In this document: positions 16,714-23,924 of the stretch, one piece after another
How the letters are laid out: the number at the start of each line of letters is the position of its first letter
Numbering within the stretch: the first letter of the stretch is position 1
Source: Candidatus Cloacimonadota bacterium
GTDB lineage: Bacteria; Cloacimonadota; Cloacimonadia; Cloacimonadales; TCS61
Reading direction: 5' to 3'
Length of the DNA stretch: 25,148 nt
Assembly: GCA_029932755.1 (NCBI GenBank)
Contig: JAOZPK010000015.1
Span: 1 to 25,148 of the forward strand
Position numbers and translations under genes: made by a program
The notes under the pieces: generated by a model
What the model saw: the letters and a program-made list of their open reading frames with translations, nothing else
Told to the model about the DNA's origin: nothing
Database searches by the model: none

Positions 16714-16766
16714 AACCTTGAAAAGACTTAATTAAATTTTTTTTCTCATTTAGTCTTTTCAAGGTT
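16714..16766. repeat. 15-bp perfect inverted repeat with 23-nt loop
   Basis: AACCTTGAAAAGACT (16714-16728) and AGTCTTTTCAAGGTT (16752-16766) are exact complements; the stem can be extended by three pairs beyond one mismatch. It follows the stop of the oxidoreductase gene by 26 bp (minus strand) and precedes ispD, so it is probably the terminator of the former, though the loop is long and the T tract lies in the loop, not after the stem. Confidence 0.6.
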
Positions 16767-16792
16767 AATTTATCAGCAAAATTATCTTTTGC

Positions 16793-18151
16793 TTATGCTT
16801 TATTCATTTGTGCGATAGCATTTTCTGCAGCTTTAATGAGCACATATTTGGTTGGAGCCGTAGTAAGAAGTGGATGTGTACCGATCTGGAATGAAATTAG
16901 TTCGTAGATAGTTACACGTTTTTGAATAGCCAGACCGATAATATTAATAAGTTCTCCAGTTGATTTTCCACCGCAAATTTCTCCGCCGATGATAGTACCA
17001 TTTTTAGGTGAGACAATTAACTTTATAAATAATTTGGAAGTACCCGGCAGTGTTCCAGGATGTCTGTCAACATCTTCAAATTTACCAACGATATAACTGA
17101 TATTTGCATTATGAGCAGTTTGTTCGATAGCTCCTGCCGAAGCAAATGCAATATTATTTATTTCTGTTGAGAATATGGAAATTATACCCTGGAAATTACG
17201 CAATAGATTAATATGATAAAGGTTATATCCCAAAATTCTGGCTTCAGCAGTTGCTGTGGAAGCCAACATGACACTATCGGAACGACCGGTAATAAAACCA
17301 ATAGCTGATGAACAATCTCCTACCGCAAAAATATCTTTTATTCCGGTGCGCATATAACGATCGACATCTATGGCGCTATTATCATCAAGTGCCAAACCGC
17401 AATATCGAGCCAGATTGGAATTTGGTTTATAACCAATGGAAGCTATAACCAGATCTGCTATAATTTCAGTTCCATCATCTAAAAGAACAGCTTTTACATG
17501 CCCTTTCTCACCTAAGATTTGCTTTACTGCGTTACTTGTGAATAGGTTAATGTTTGTTGCCCTGATAACTTCATCTGCACGAGCAGCCATATCTTCTGAA
17601 AAAGCATAATATAGACAGAATTTTTCCATTTCTACCAGCGACACTTTTTTATCAGAATACTTAGCTAATTGTTCTGCAACTTCTACTCCGATAAAGCCTC
17701 CACCGATCACAATAATATTTTTAGCCTTGTCAGTTTTTGCTTTTAAAGTTTCAATATATTTGTATTTTTTGAGAATATATTCCACACCTTCAAGATCGTA
17801 ACCATTAATAAAAGTAGGTATCACCGGAACAGAACCGGTAGCAAAAACAAGCTTATCAAAATGAAAATCTATTCCCTTTTCAGTCGATAGGATTTTAGTT
17901 TTAGTATCAATTTTTCTAACATAATCAATTAATACTTCTCCACCAGCATCTATAAATGGTTTAGGTCCCATAGCATTCTGGGAAATATCATCTAAATCAT
18001 GGAAAACATAAGGGATTCCACAAGGGACTAATTCTTTCTCTTCTCCTTTGATCATTAAAAAACTTTTCTCGGGATTTTGTTTTATTCCTGTTACTCCTGT
18101 GATGATACCTGAAGGACCACCACCAATAATAATTACATCATAATTTTTCAT
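16793..18151 (-). CDS. FAD-dependent pyridine nucleotide-disulfide oxidoreductase (NADH oxidase / CoA-disulfide reductase-like)
   Basis: Cytosolic flavoenzyme using NAD(P)H. The N-terminal FAD loop is IIIGGGPSG (8-15). A single redox cysteine, C44, sits in VPCGIPY, the position used by the NADH oxidase, NADH peroxidase and CoA-disulfide reductase group, in place of the CxxxxC pair of dithiol reductases. A second dinucleotide loop, VIGGGFIGVEVAEQL, is near 165-180, and the FAD-binding AVGDCS motif near 285-290. A dimerisation domain completes 452 aa, a normal length. The substrate (oxygen, peroxide, CoA disulfide or polysulfide) cannot be read from sequence. AGGAG at 18158-18162 lies 6 nt before the ATG. 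It appears to be a single-gene unit between ispD and dpaL. Confidence 0.87.
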   Translation of the reverse strand: MKNYDVIIIGGGPSGIITGVTGIKQNPEKSFLMIKGEEKELVPCGIPYVFHDLDDISQNAMGPKPFIDAGGEVLIDYVRKIDTKTKILSTEKGIDFHFDKLVFATGSVPVIPTFINGYDLEGVEYILKKYKYIETLKAKTDKAKNIIVIGGGFIGVEVAEQLAKYSDKKVSLVEMEKFCLYYAFSEDMAARADEVIRATNINLFTSNAVKQILGEKGHVKAVLLDDGTEIIADLVIASIGYKPNSNLARYCGLALDDNSAIDVDRYMRTGIKDIFAVGDCSSAIGFITGRSDSVMLASTATAEARILGYNLYHINLLRNFQGIISIFSTEINNIAFASAGAIEQTAHNANISYIVGKFEDVDRHPGTLPGTSKLFIKLIVSPKNGTIIGGEICGGKSTGELINIIGLAIQKRVTIYELISFQIGTHPLLTTAPTKYVLIKAAENAIAQMNKA

Positions 18152-18182
18152 TTTGAACTCCTTTATTATTTTTTTGATAAAA

Positions 18183-18211
18183 CTTATACTCTTTTATAAT
18201 ACACTTAGCAA
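18183..18211 (-). promoter_or_regulatory. candidate promoter with overlapping inverted repeat
   Basis: On the minus strand TTGCTA (complement of 18206-18211) and TATAAG (complement of 18183-18188) are 17 bp apart, 31 bp before the oxidoreductase ATG. An 8-bp inverted repeat, AATACACT (18198-18205) with AGTGTATT (18224-18231), overlaps the -35 region and begins 3 bp after the dpaL stop, so it could be an operator or a weak terminator of dpaL. Confidence 0.35.
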
Positions 18212-18234
18212 TAATCTCTTTTGAGTGTATTCGG

Positions 18235-19464
18235 TTAACCTTTATCCTGTGGTATTGGATCAAATCCTTCCCATACAATTTTACGAAAATTAATTGGGTC
18301 AGTATTTCCCTCGGTATTTATAAGCAAAACTTGAGATTCTTCATTTAGCTTCAATTTTTCTTTTAATGGTTTTAACTCAGGATTTTCCATGATCTCCATT
18401 AATGTGCTTAGGGTTACAGCTCCCGATTCTCCTGACACAATAAATGGATCTTCTTTTAATGGAACTGCATAAACTCTCATGCCTTTTGCTGCAATGTAAT
18501 CTGGGACAGAGATAAAACAATCTGCCGCTTCGCTAAGAATTTGCCATGCTATCGGACTAGGATCTCCGCATGCCAACCCTGCCATGATTGTATCTAATTT
18601 ACCTGGGAAATTATGTGGTTTCCCATCATTTTTTTTCATCGAATCAAACAAGCAGGCAGCTTTATCTGGTTCCACAACGATACTAATTGGAGCGTTGTCT
18701 TCTAATAAACTTTGATAATATCCGATAACAGATGCAGCAAGAGCTCCAACTCCGGCTTGCACAAAAATATGGGTTGGTCGGATTAATCCCTGTGCTGCAA
18801 ATTGTTCCTGAATTTCCGATATCATGGTAGTATAGCCTTGCATAATCCAAGTAGGAATTTCTTGATATCCTAACCATGAAGTATCTGAAATTATCTCCCA
18901 ATTATATTTCTTAGCATCCATATTTATTTGATCAACTGCATCATCGTAAGTTCCATTAATAATTTTTACTTCTGCTCCATAACTGCGAATTGCATCAATA
19001 CGAGGTTGCGAAGTTTTTTTATGAACATAGATCACTGATTTGTGACCAAGCTTATCTGCTGCCCAGGCAACGCCTCTTCCATGATTACCATCTGTAGCCG
19101 AAGCAAAAGTAATGTAACCTGTTTTTTCTCGAAATTCAGGAGAAATCAATTGTTTGTAATTTAACACTTTATTTGTTAATCCTACTTTCTTTTTGAGGAA
19201 GCGATAAATTGCATAAGAACCACCAAGTACTTTAAAAGAGTTTAAGCTGAGTCTGCTTGATTCATCCTTTACCCAAATTCCTCCAAGGTGAAGCATCTCT
19301 GCCAGACTTGATAAATTTTTGAGTGGAGATATCCTATATCCTGAGATTTCACGATGGAATGATCGTGTTATTGAATTTATTTCCTTAGGAAAAAGTTCAT
19401 TACATTTTATGTGTTTTCCATAATCTGGATGTTGATTTGATAACCATTTGATCTTTGTTTTCAT
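18235..19464 (-). CDS. dpaL: Diaminopropionate ammonia-lyase
   Basis: PLP enzyme (tryptophan synthase beta fold) that splits 2,3-diaminopropionate to pyruvate and two ammonia; E. coli YgeX is the type. The PLP lysine is K78 in LNSFKVLGGSYA. ATDGNHGRGVAWAA (about 123-136) carries the Asp known to act as general base. QAGVGALAASV is the glycine loop for the PLP phosphate. SGESGAVTL is a conserved late motif. At 409 aa it is a normal length (E. coli about 398). AGGAG at 19470-19474 lies 5 nt before the ATG. The gene follows the MFS transporter by 16 bp, so the two form an operon, pointing to uptake or export of the amino-acid substrate. Other fold-type II lyases such as threonine deaminase are less likely given the overall length and motif set. 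Confidence 0.92.
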   Translation of the reverse strand: MKTKIKWLSNQHPDYGKHIKCNELFPKEINSITRSFHREISGYRISPLKNLSSLAEMLHLGGIWVKDESSRLSLNSFKVLGGSYAIYRFLKKKVGLTNKVLNYKQLISPEFREKTGYITFASATDGNHGRGVAWAADKLGHKSVIYVHKKTSQPRIDAIRSYGAEVKIINGTYDDAVDQINMDAKKYNWEIISDTSWLGYQEIPTWIMQGYTTMISEIQEQFAAQGLIRPTHIFVQAGVGALAASVIGYYQSLLEDNAPISIVVEPDKAACLFDSMKKNDGKPHNFPGKLDTIMAGLACGDPSPIAWQILSEAADCFISVPDYIAAKGMRVYAVPLKEDPFIVSGESGAVTLSTLMEIMENPELKPLKEKLKLNEESQVLLINTEGNTDPINFRKIVWEGFDPIPQDKG

Positions 19465-19480
19465 AATTACTCCTTCTTTC

Positions 19481-20650
19481 TCATTTACTTAAATAATTTT
19501 TATTCGAGAGCATTAAAATAAATGGGATAGATGCAATAGAGATGATGGCACAGAACTGATAAGTTATTATCAATCCAAAGCTATCACCTAAAAATCCGAT
19601 TAATAAAACCATAAGTGAGCTAACCCCAAAACTTATCGTCATATAAATTCCATTGATGAATGCTGGGTGCTCGGAATCAGTGTCTTGTACGAGTGCCAGC
19701 AAAACCGGACCGGATGCAAAAAGAAAAAATCCCATCACAAATAGAAGTGGGATCATGAAACTGCCATTTAAAGAAATGAAGATCCACATTAAAATAGGAT
19801 TAATAATTGAAGTGATAAGCAATGTATTTTTCCTGCCGAATTTATCTGAGATGGGACCGGCAAAAAAAGTTCCGATAGCTCCTGAGAATTGTAATACAGC
19901 AAGTGATATTCCTGCCAGCCACAAACTGTTCCCTTGCTGTGTTAGAAATGTTGGGAGATAAAGTGTGAGTGCTAATTTCATAGCTGTTCTAAAGATTGTA
20001 ATTCCAAAGATTATCATAAAGAAGGGAATAAGTTTTTTAAATGTTTCTTTCGCTCCGGTCTCTTTCTTCTTTTTCTGGAAATCCTTATTGATACTAATAT
20101 TTCTTAGTTTTAGGTAAAGAATAATGGACGCGATAATTCCCAATGGCATCACTCGCCATGAACCTTCTAAACCCCACCATGAAATTGCTGCAGTAATTAA
20201 AAGTGGACCTAGAGTCCTAGCAAGTTCTCCACCCAGCATATAATAACTCATACCCTTTCCGACCTGATCTGCCGAAACATGCTTTATCATAACAGGAGAA
20301 GGCACATGAAAAAGTGTATTGCTGATTCCTGCTACAAATAGCAGAATTAGCAGGATTGGATAACTGGGAGCTGTTCCCAACAAACTCATGGTGATACCGG
20401 TGATTGCCGGAGTGATGATAATGAAATAACGTACACAAACTCGATCTGCGATCAAACCAACAAATGGATTAAAAAGTGAAGGAAGTTTTCTGGTTACATC
20501 CAGAAGTCCTGCCATTGAAAGTGAAATACCTAGTTTTGAAATTAAGAGGGGGAGAAGCGGAGCTAAAAATGCTGAATAAATATCATGTGATAGATGCGCA
20601 AAAGATACCGTTAATACATTTCCAAACTGAAATTTCTTCTTGTTTTTCAT
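19481..20650 (-). CDS. Major facilitator superfamily transporter
   Basis: A 12-helix secondary transporter, 389 aa, in the inner membrane. The MFS loop motifs appear as VGLIADRVCVRYF after helix 2 and GPISDKFGRKNT after helix 8. The N-terminal SFAHLSHDIYSAFLAPLLPLL and FHVPSPVMI stretches recall the fosmidomycin-resistance (Fsr) branch. Being 16 bp upstream of dpaL suggests transport of diaminopropionate or a related amino acid, which the sequence alone does not prove. No Shine-Dalgarno is visible; instead a perfect 14-bp palindrome (20649-20662) overlaps the start codon. It is 27 bp after the small membrane-protein gene. Confidence 0.88.
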   Translation of the reverse strand: MKNKKKFQFGNVLTVSFAHLSHDIYSAFLAPLLPLLISKLGISLSMAGLLDVTRKLPSLFNPFVGLIADRVCVRYFIIITPAITGITMSLLGTAPSYPILLILLFVAGISNTLFHVPSPVMIKHVSADQVGKGMSYYMLGGELARTLGPLLITAAISWWGLEGSWRVMPLGIIASIILYLKLRNISINKDFQKKKKETGAKETFKKLIPFFMIIFGITIFRTAMKLALTLYLPTFLTQQGNSLWLAGISLAVLQFSGAIGTFFAGPISDKFGRKNTLLITSIINPILMWIFISLNGSFMIPLLFVMGFFLFASGPVLLALVQDTDSEHPAFINGIYMTISFGVSSLMVLLIGFLGDSFGLIITYQFCAIISIASIPFILMLSNKNYLSK

Positions 20651-20677
20651 ATTAATTAATATTTGTGTTTATCTGTC

Positions 20678-21103
20678 TCAATCAGTGGTCAATGATTCTT
20701 TATCATTTAGAAATCTATTTACAAATTCTGCTTCATCTCCGAATTCCACAAAATCTTTTTGGTGAGGAGGCTCAATAAAACTATCATTACTTTCGTGTTT
20801 TATAGCACACCAATATTCTTCTGTATCCCCTGTAATCTTTACCGCATAAGCCAAAACGCCATTCGCATAACCACAATAAACACATCGTAATTTATCGGGG
20901 AATGATAAATAATTTAATTTATGACGATCAATTTTAATGTATTTTTTTCTATCTACAAGAGGCAGTTGAAATATTCTAAAACTAATCTGATGATAGATTT
21001 CCAATGCTATATCAAAAACAATAAAAAAGATAAACATTCCCCATATAAACGGAATTGAAAGAATACTTGAAAGCTCTCTTTCCGGATATTTTTTGTATTC
21101 CAT
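20678..21103 (-). CDS. Small conserved membrane protein with CxxC and CxxxH metal-binding motif
   Basis: A 141-aa protein with one hydrophobic segment (about 15-34) and a soluble C-terminal part. CVYCGYANG (C74, C77) and YWCAIKH (C99, H103) give a likely C-C-C-H zinc or similar site. I recall the same CxYCxYANG...YWCxIKH pattern in uncharacterised proteins of other bacteria, so it is a true family of unknown function. AGGAG lies 6 nt before the ATG. It sits upstream of the MFS-dpaL pair, 27 bp apart, and downstream of the metal exporter; whether it belongs to either unit is not clear. Confidence 0.8.
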   Translation of the reverse strand: MEYKKYPERELSSILSIPFIWGMFIFFIVFDIALEIYHQISFRIFQLPLVDRKKYIKIDRHKLNYLSFPDKLRCVYCGYANGVLAYAVKITGDTEEYWCAIKHESNDSFIEPPHQKDFVEFGDEAEFVNRFLNDKESLTTD

Positions 21104-21202
21104 AATTCTCTCCTTTTATTACCCGCTAAACACACGAAAGTTATAAAAAATAAATTTAATACATTATTTTTTTCTTTTTGCGTATTTAACAGGTTCTTCT
21201 AA

Positions 21203-22231
21203 TTAAAATCCTGCCAATAATCCAATTATTCCTACGATTGCACCAAAGATAATATTTACCGTTTTCACAGCCAGAAATCCTCGTTTGGATTCCGCCAGCA
21301 TTGGCAGCATGCCATGTCCATCTTGAACGATAGAACTTGCCAGCAATATACTGAAAGGAATTGTTCCCGAAGCAAATAATGTAACGAAAACTAGATGAGG
21401 ACCAGATTCTGGAATGATGCCAATTAATAGAGCAACGGCTAAAACAATAAACATATTACTAGCTATCCAATCGTTAATATTAATGAATTGAAGAAGAATA
21501 TTAACTATGAGAAGCGTTCCAAAAGTCCAGAGGAATATCTTTGGAATATGAACTTTAACAATATGTTCCCAGAGATGCTCTTCTAAAAAATGTTCCGGTA
21601 CGGTGATTACAATAAATAAAGCTATTAATGATGTTAGCATGATAGTTATTTTTATCCAATTCCACTTTTGTGGACCAATTTCACCGGAAATTGTTCCTAA
21701 CAAAAATATTGTAATAATAATGATCATCAAAATCCGTGGAATTGATGTTCTCTTAAAATTTGAGAAAAGATTTTTATGTGGGATACAATCACATTTTTCT
21801 TCTATATGCAGAGGAAATTTATTATGAGCAAATTTCATTTCAAAATGTTTTGAAGTGGAAAATTTATCTGTGATAAATCCAGCAATAATTCCAATTACAA
21901 AAATGATAATCGTAAGAAGAATTGCTTTTCGTGGAAACATTGCAAGCATAATAAAAGCTTCATCTCCACTGGTTGCAATCATAGCAGTTACAACTGCTCC
22001 AAAAGATATAATGCGATGAGAAAATAAAGTAACGGCTGTAAATGCACCGAGACATCCAGGGATAGCACCCAAAAAAGCTGCCAGAAAATATTGTTTCCAT
22101 TTGGATTCAGCAAGGTTATTCTGCCACAATCCCTTGGTTTGGACATTAATATATTCAATGATGAGCATCATCACAAACACAAAACCTGTAATCATTAATG
22201 CGTGTTTTAAAACTTCGATTAATATTCTCAC
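21203..22231 (-). CDS. ArsP_2-family 10-TM putative metal exporter (putative manganese transporter)
   Basis: Polytopic inner-membrane protein of 342 aa, about ten hydrophobic segments, of the family described as putative 10-TM heavy-metal exporter and often annotated as putative manganese transporter. Conserved membrane motifs come in two related halves: GAIPGCLGAF (55-64) with ATSGDEAFIML, and GIIPESGPHLVFV with QDGHGMLPMLAESKR. The central hydrophilic loop has H136, H142, C147, C149 and H152, a likely metal-sensing or delivery site. Starts with GTG at 22229-22231; GAGG lies 9 nt upstream. An upstream terminator (22273-22309) separates it from the DUF89 operon, so it should have its own promoter. 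I see no yybP-ykoY manganese riboswitch in the short leader. Confidence 0.82.
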   Translation of the reverse strand: MRILIEVLKHALMITGFVFVMMLIIEYINVQTKGLWQNNLAESKWKQYFLAAFLGAIPGCLGAFTAVTLFSHRIISFGAVVTAMIATSGDEAFIMLAMFPRKAILLTIIIFVIGIIAGFITDKFSTSKHFEMKFAHNKFPLHIEEKCDCIPHKNLFSNFKRTSIPRILMIIIITIFLLGTISGEIGPQKWNWIKITIMLTSLIALFIVITVPEHFLEEHLWEHIVKVHIPKIFLWTFGTLLIVNILLQFININDWIASNMFIVLAVALLIGIIPESGPHLVFVTLFASGTIPFSILLASSIVQDGHGMLPMLAESKRGFLAVKTVNIIFGAIVGIIGLLAGF

Positions 22232-22272
22232 TTTTCCGTAACCTCAAATATATTATTCGATTTATCTTTAAT

Positions 22273-22309
22273 AAAAACAAGATTAAAATTCTTTCTTGGA
22301 ATTATCTTG
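22273..22309 (-). terminator. Rho-independent terminator of the map-DUF89 operon
   Basis: On the minus strand CAAGAT-AATTC, loop CAAGAAA, GAATT-TTA-ATCTTG, then TTTTTATT: an 11-bp stem with a 3-nt bulge followed by a T run. It lies 46 bp after the DUF89 stop and upstream of the exporter. Confidence 0.72.
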
Positions 22310-22354
22310 CAAGTATAATTATTATTTTTTTTACTATTTTTTTCAAATTTACAA

Positions 22355-23212
22355 TCAGGATGATTGTGCTACATTCATTCCTTTCAAAATTATATCATTT
22401 CCTTTTTCCTTCAGGTTTCTGGCAATAACCGGACATTTTGCTTTCAGCAGAAAAAAAACTGATCTGCTCACATTGGAAAGTCCTTCATAATTTCCCTGAC
22501 CTTTACTGATAATCATATCTGCGTTTTTGAATTTTTCAAGAAAATTATTGTTGCAGTAATCTAAAACTGTTCCGGGAGCAATTGTGCCGGAAGATATTAC
22601 TTTTGCTATTTTATCAATTCCAATTTGTTTTGCTTCTTTAAGAGTAACGTCATTAATTACAGGAATTTCCCGAACTACGAAAGTTACCGGTTTTTCTAGT
22701 TCTTCGATCAGAATTTTATCAAAAACTGCTTCTCCCGAATTGTCCCCGATGTAGAGGATTTCTTTTGCTTTATTCAATTCCTGCTTAAAAAATTCGTAAT
22801 CAAAAATGGCAAATTCCTGATGCAGAATTTTTTCAATATCTTCTACAATACTAAATTCTTTATCAACACCAAGATCGATCACATTACCAGCAACTGCAAG
22901 CCGAATAGCTGTTAAAAGACTGTCATCGGATTTTTTAACTTTTTGTTTTAATTCTGGATATAAATGCAGAGCATGTTCGATATTCTTCTCTTTGATTTTT
23001 TGGTAAGGATCATTATTTCCTGTGATCTCGCTGATTATTTCATAAATTATTGCACCTGTTTCGGGAGGAGTATTTTCCATTGGAATTTTTTGGATCAGCA
23101 TTCCAACTTCATCTAACAATTTCTTAATTTTTTGTTCATCATTTGTAGCAATTCGTCCTGCCCGCAGAGCTTGATTCATAAAACAAGGCAGACAATCAAG
23201 ATATGTTTTCAT
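22355..23212 (-). CDS. DUF89 (ARMT1-like) protein, putative metal-dependent damage-control phosphatase
   Basis: A 285-aa member of the DUF89 family, whose studied members are metal-dependent phosphatases of damaged phospho-sugars and related metabolites. The prokaryotic subfamily is marked by an N-terminal CxxC (C7 and C10 in DCLPCF), seen here. AGNVIDLG, IGDNSGEAVFDK, GTVLDYC and SKGQGNYEGLS are the conserved acid and Asn-rich active-site motifs. The start is placed at 23210-23212 because the family begins MKxYLDCxPCF and a GGAG lies 8 nt before it; the in-frame ATG at 23257 would add 15 residues encoded by the repeat. It overlaps the DUF364 gene by 17 nt. It is the last gene of the operon. 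Confidence 0.87.
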   Translation of the reverse strand: MKTYLDCLPCFMNQALRAGRIATNDEQKIKKLLDEVGMLIQKIPMENTPPETGAIIYEIISEITGNNDPYQKIKEKNIEHALHLYPELKQKVKKSDDSLLTAIRLAVAGNVIDLGVDKEFSIVEDIEKILHQEFAIFDYEFFKQELNKAKEILYIGDNSGEAVFDKILIEELEKPVTFVVREIPVINDVTLKEAKQIGIDKIAKVISSGTIAPGTVLDYCNNNFLEKFKNADMIISKGQGNYEGLSNVSRSVFFLLKAKCPVIARNLKEKGNDIILKGMNVAQSS

Positions 23213-23924
23213 TTGTTTTTCTCCCGAAAGACTTCGGGACAATTCGTTTTTGACCAAGTTTTAAGAATTTTCTTGTTCCACCGCCATTTTCTATAATTTC
23301 CAGAATGCGCTCATCGAATTTATTAAAAGTAGAACCAAATATCATTTTAATATTCCGATATTGCAGAATTTCTTCAGCCATAATCGAGGAAGGACCTAAC
23401 ATAAAAATATTGCAATTATCATTTATCTCATTAATTATATCTAAAAAAGTTAGATTAAAAATAGAAGTTGAAGTTAAAATAACAGCATCTGCTTCCTGAA
23501 GCATTTGCTTTTGCTTAGACATTGACGTGAGAATATTATCGGATTTTTTGTAATCAAAAACTTTAAGCGGAATGCTATTTTTTTGGAATATTTCTACAAT
23601 CGGTTTAAAGAGTCCAATCATCATTATATTATTAAATTTGTGAAAATTAATTGTTTCAAAAATATCACCTATTTTGTATTTAGATGAATAATTAAGAAAA
23701 GCATTGTAATATGCATTTAATATAATTCGGTGGGAAAAATTTTTCAGATCCAATTTGAAATAGATATTTTTTCCTGTTTTTACTTGATAGCCTAAATTAG
23801 CACAAACACCAATATTGCCATTATTAAGTAGTAATGCCGTATATCTTGTACCGGTTACAACCTTTTTGATGTTTTCAATTTCAAAATTATATTTGTTGAA
23901 TAATAATTCTAAAGGTTCGATCAT
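23196..23924 (-). CDS. DUF4213/DUF364 protein (putative heavy-metal chelation family)
   Basis: A 242-aa protein with an N-terminal enolase-like part (DUF4213, about 1-90) and the Rossmann-like DUF364 domain (about 95-225). Visible marks: MMIGLFKPIV, VFDYKKS, ADAVILTSTSIFNLTFLDII and FMLGPSSIMAEEIL. The family was tied to heavy-metal chelation by structure and context; its reaction is not settled. Unlike most copies it ends in a short tail PKSFGRKTNENIS encoded by a palindromic repeat. Its ATG overlaps the radical SAM stop by 4 nt (ATGA), and its 3' end overlaps the DUF89 gene, so the three should be made together. Confidence 0.82.
   Translation of the reverse strand: MIEPLELLFNKYNFEIENIKKVVTGTRYTALLLNNGNIGVCANLGYQVKTGKNIYFKLDLKNFSHRIILNAYYNAFLNYSSKYKIGDIFETINFHKFNNIMMIGLFKPIVEIFQKNSIPLKVFDYKKSDNILTSMSKQKQMLQEADAVILTSTSIFNLTFLDIINEINDNCNIFMLGPSSIMAEEILQYRNIKMIFGSTFNKFDERILEIIENGGGTRKFLKLGQKRIVPKSFGRKTNENIS
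23222..23239. repeat. Short palindromic repeat bridging two genes
   Basis: TCCCGAA (23222-23228), loop AGAC, TTCGGGA (23233-23239): a perfect 7-bp stem. On the minus strand it encodes VPKSFG of the DUF364 protein and supplies the GGGAG used as ribosome-binding site for DUF89 (ATG 8 nt on). The form resembles short dispersed hairpin repeats in related genomes (recollection). Confidence 0.65.

Noticed and set aside
5923..19464. An E. coli ygeW-yqeA-like purine/diaminopropionate cluster joining the amidohydrolase and dpaL
   Set aside because: The two genes are 11 kb apart, separated by unrelated operons.
12738..20650. Fosmidomycin self-resistance link between ispD/ispF and the Fsr-like MFS gene
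   Set aside because: Fosmidomycin acts on Dxr, which is not in the window; the transporter is several genes away and is paired with dpaL instead.
22232..22354. yybP-ykoY manganese riboswitch before the exporter
   Set aside because: The AT-rich leader lacks the G-rich conserved loops; the only strong structure is a terminator.
23213..23257. Longer start of the DUF89 protein at 23257
   Set aside because: The added 15 residues come from the palindromic repeat; the family starts at MKTYLDC and GGAG fits 23212.
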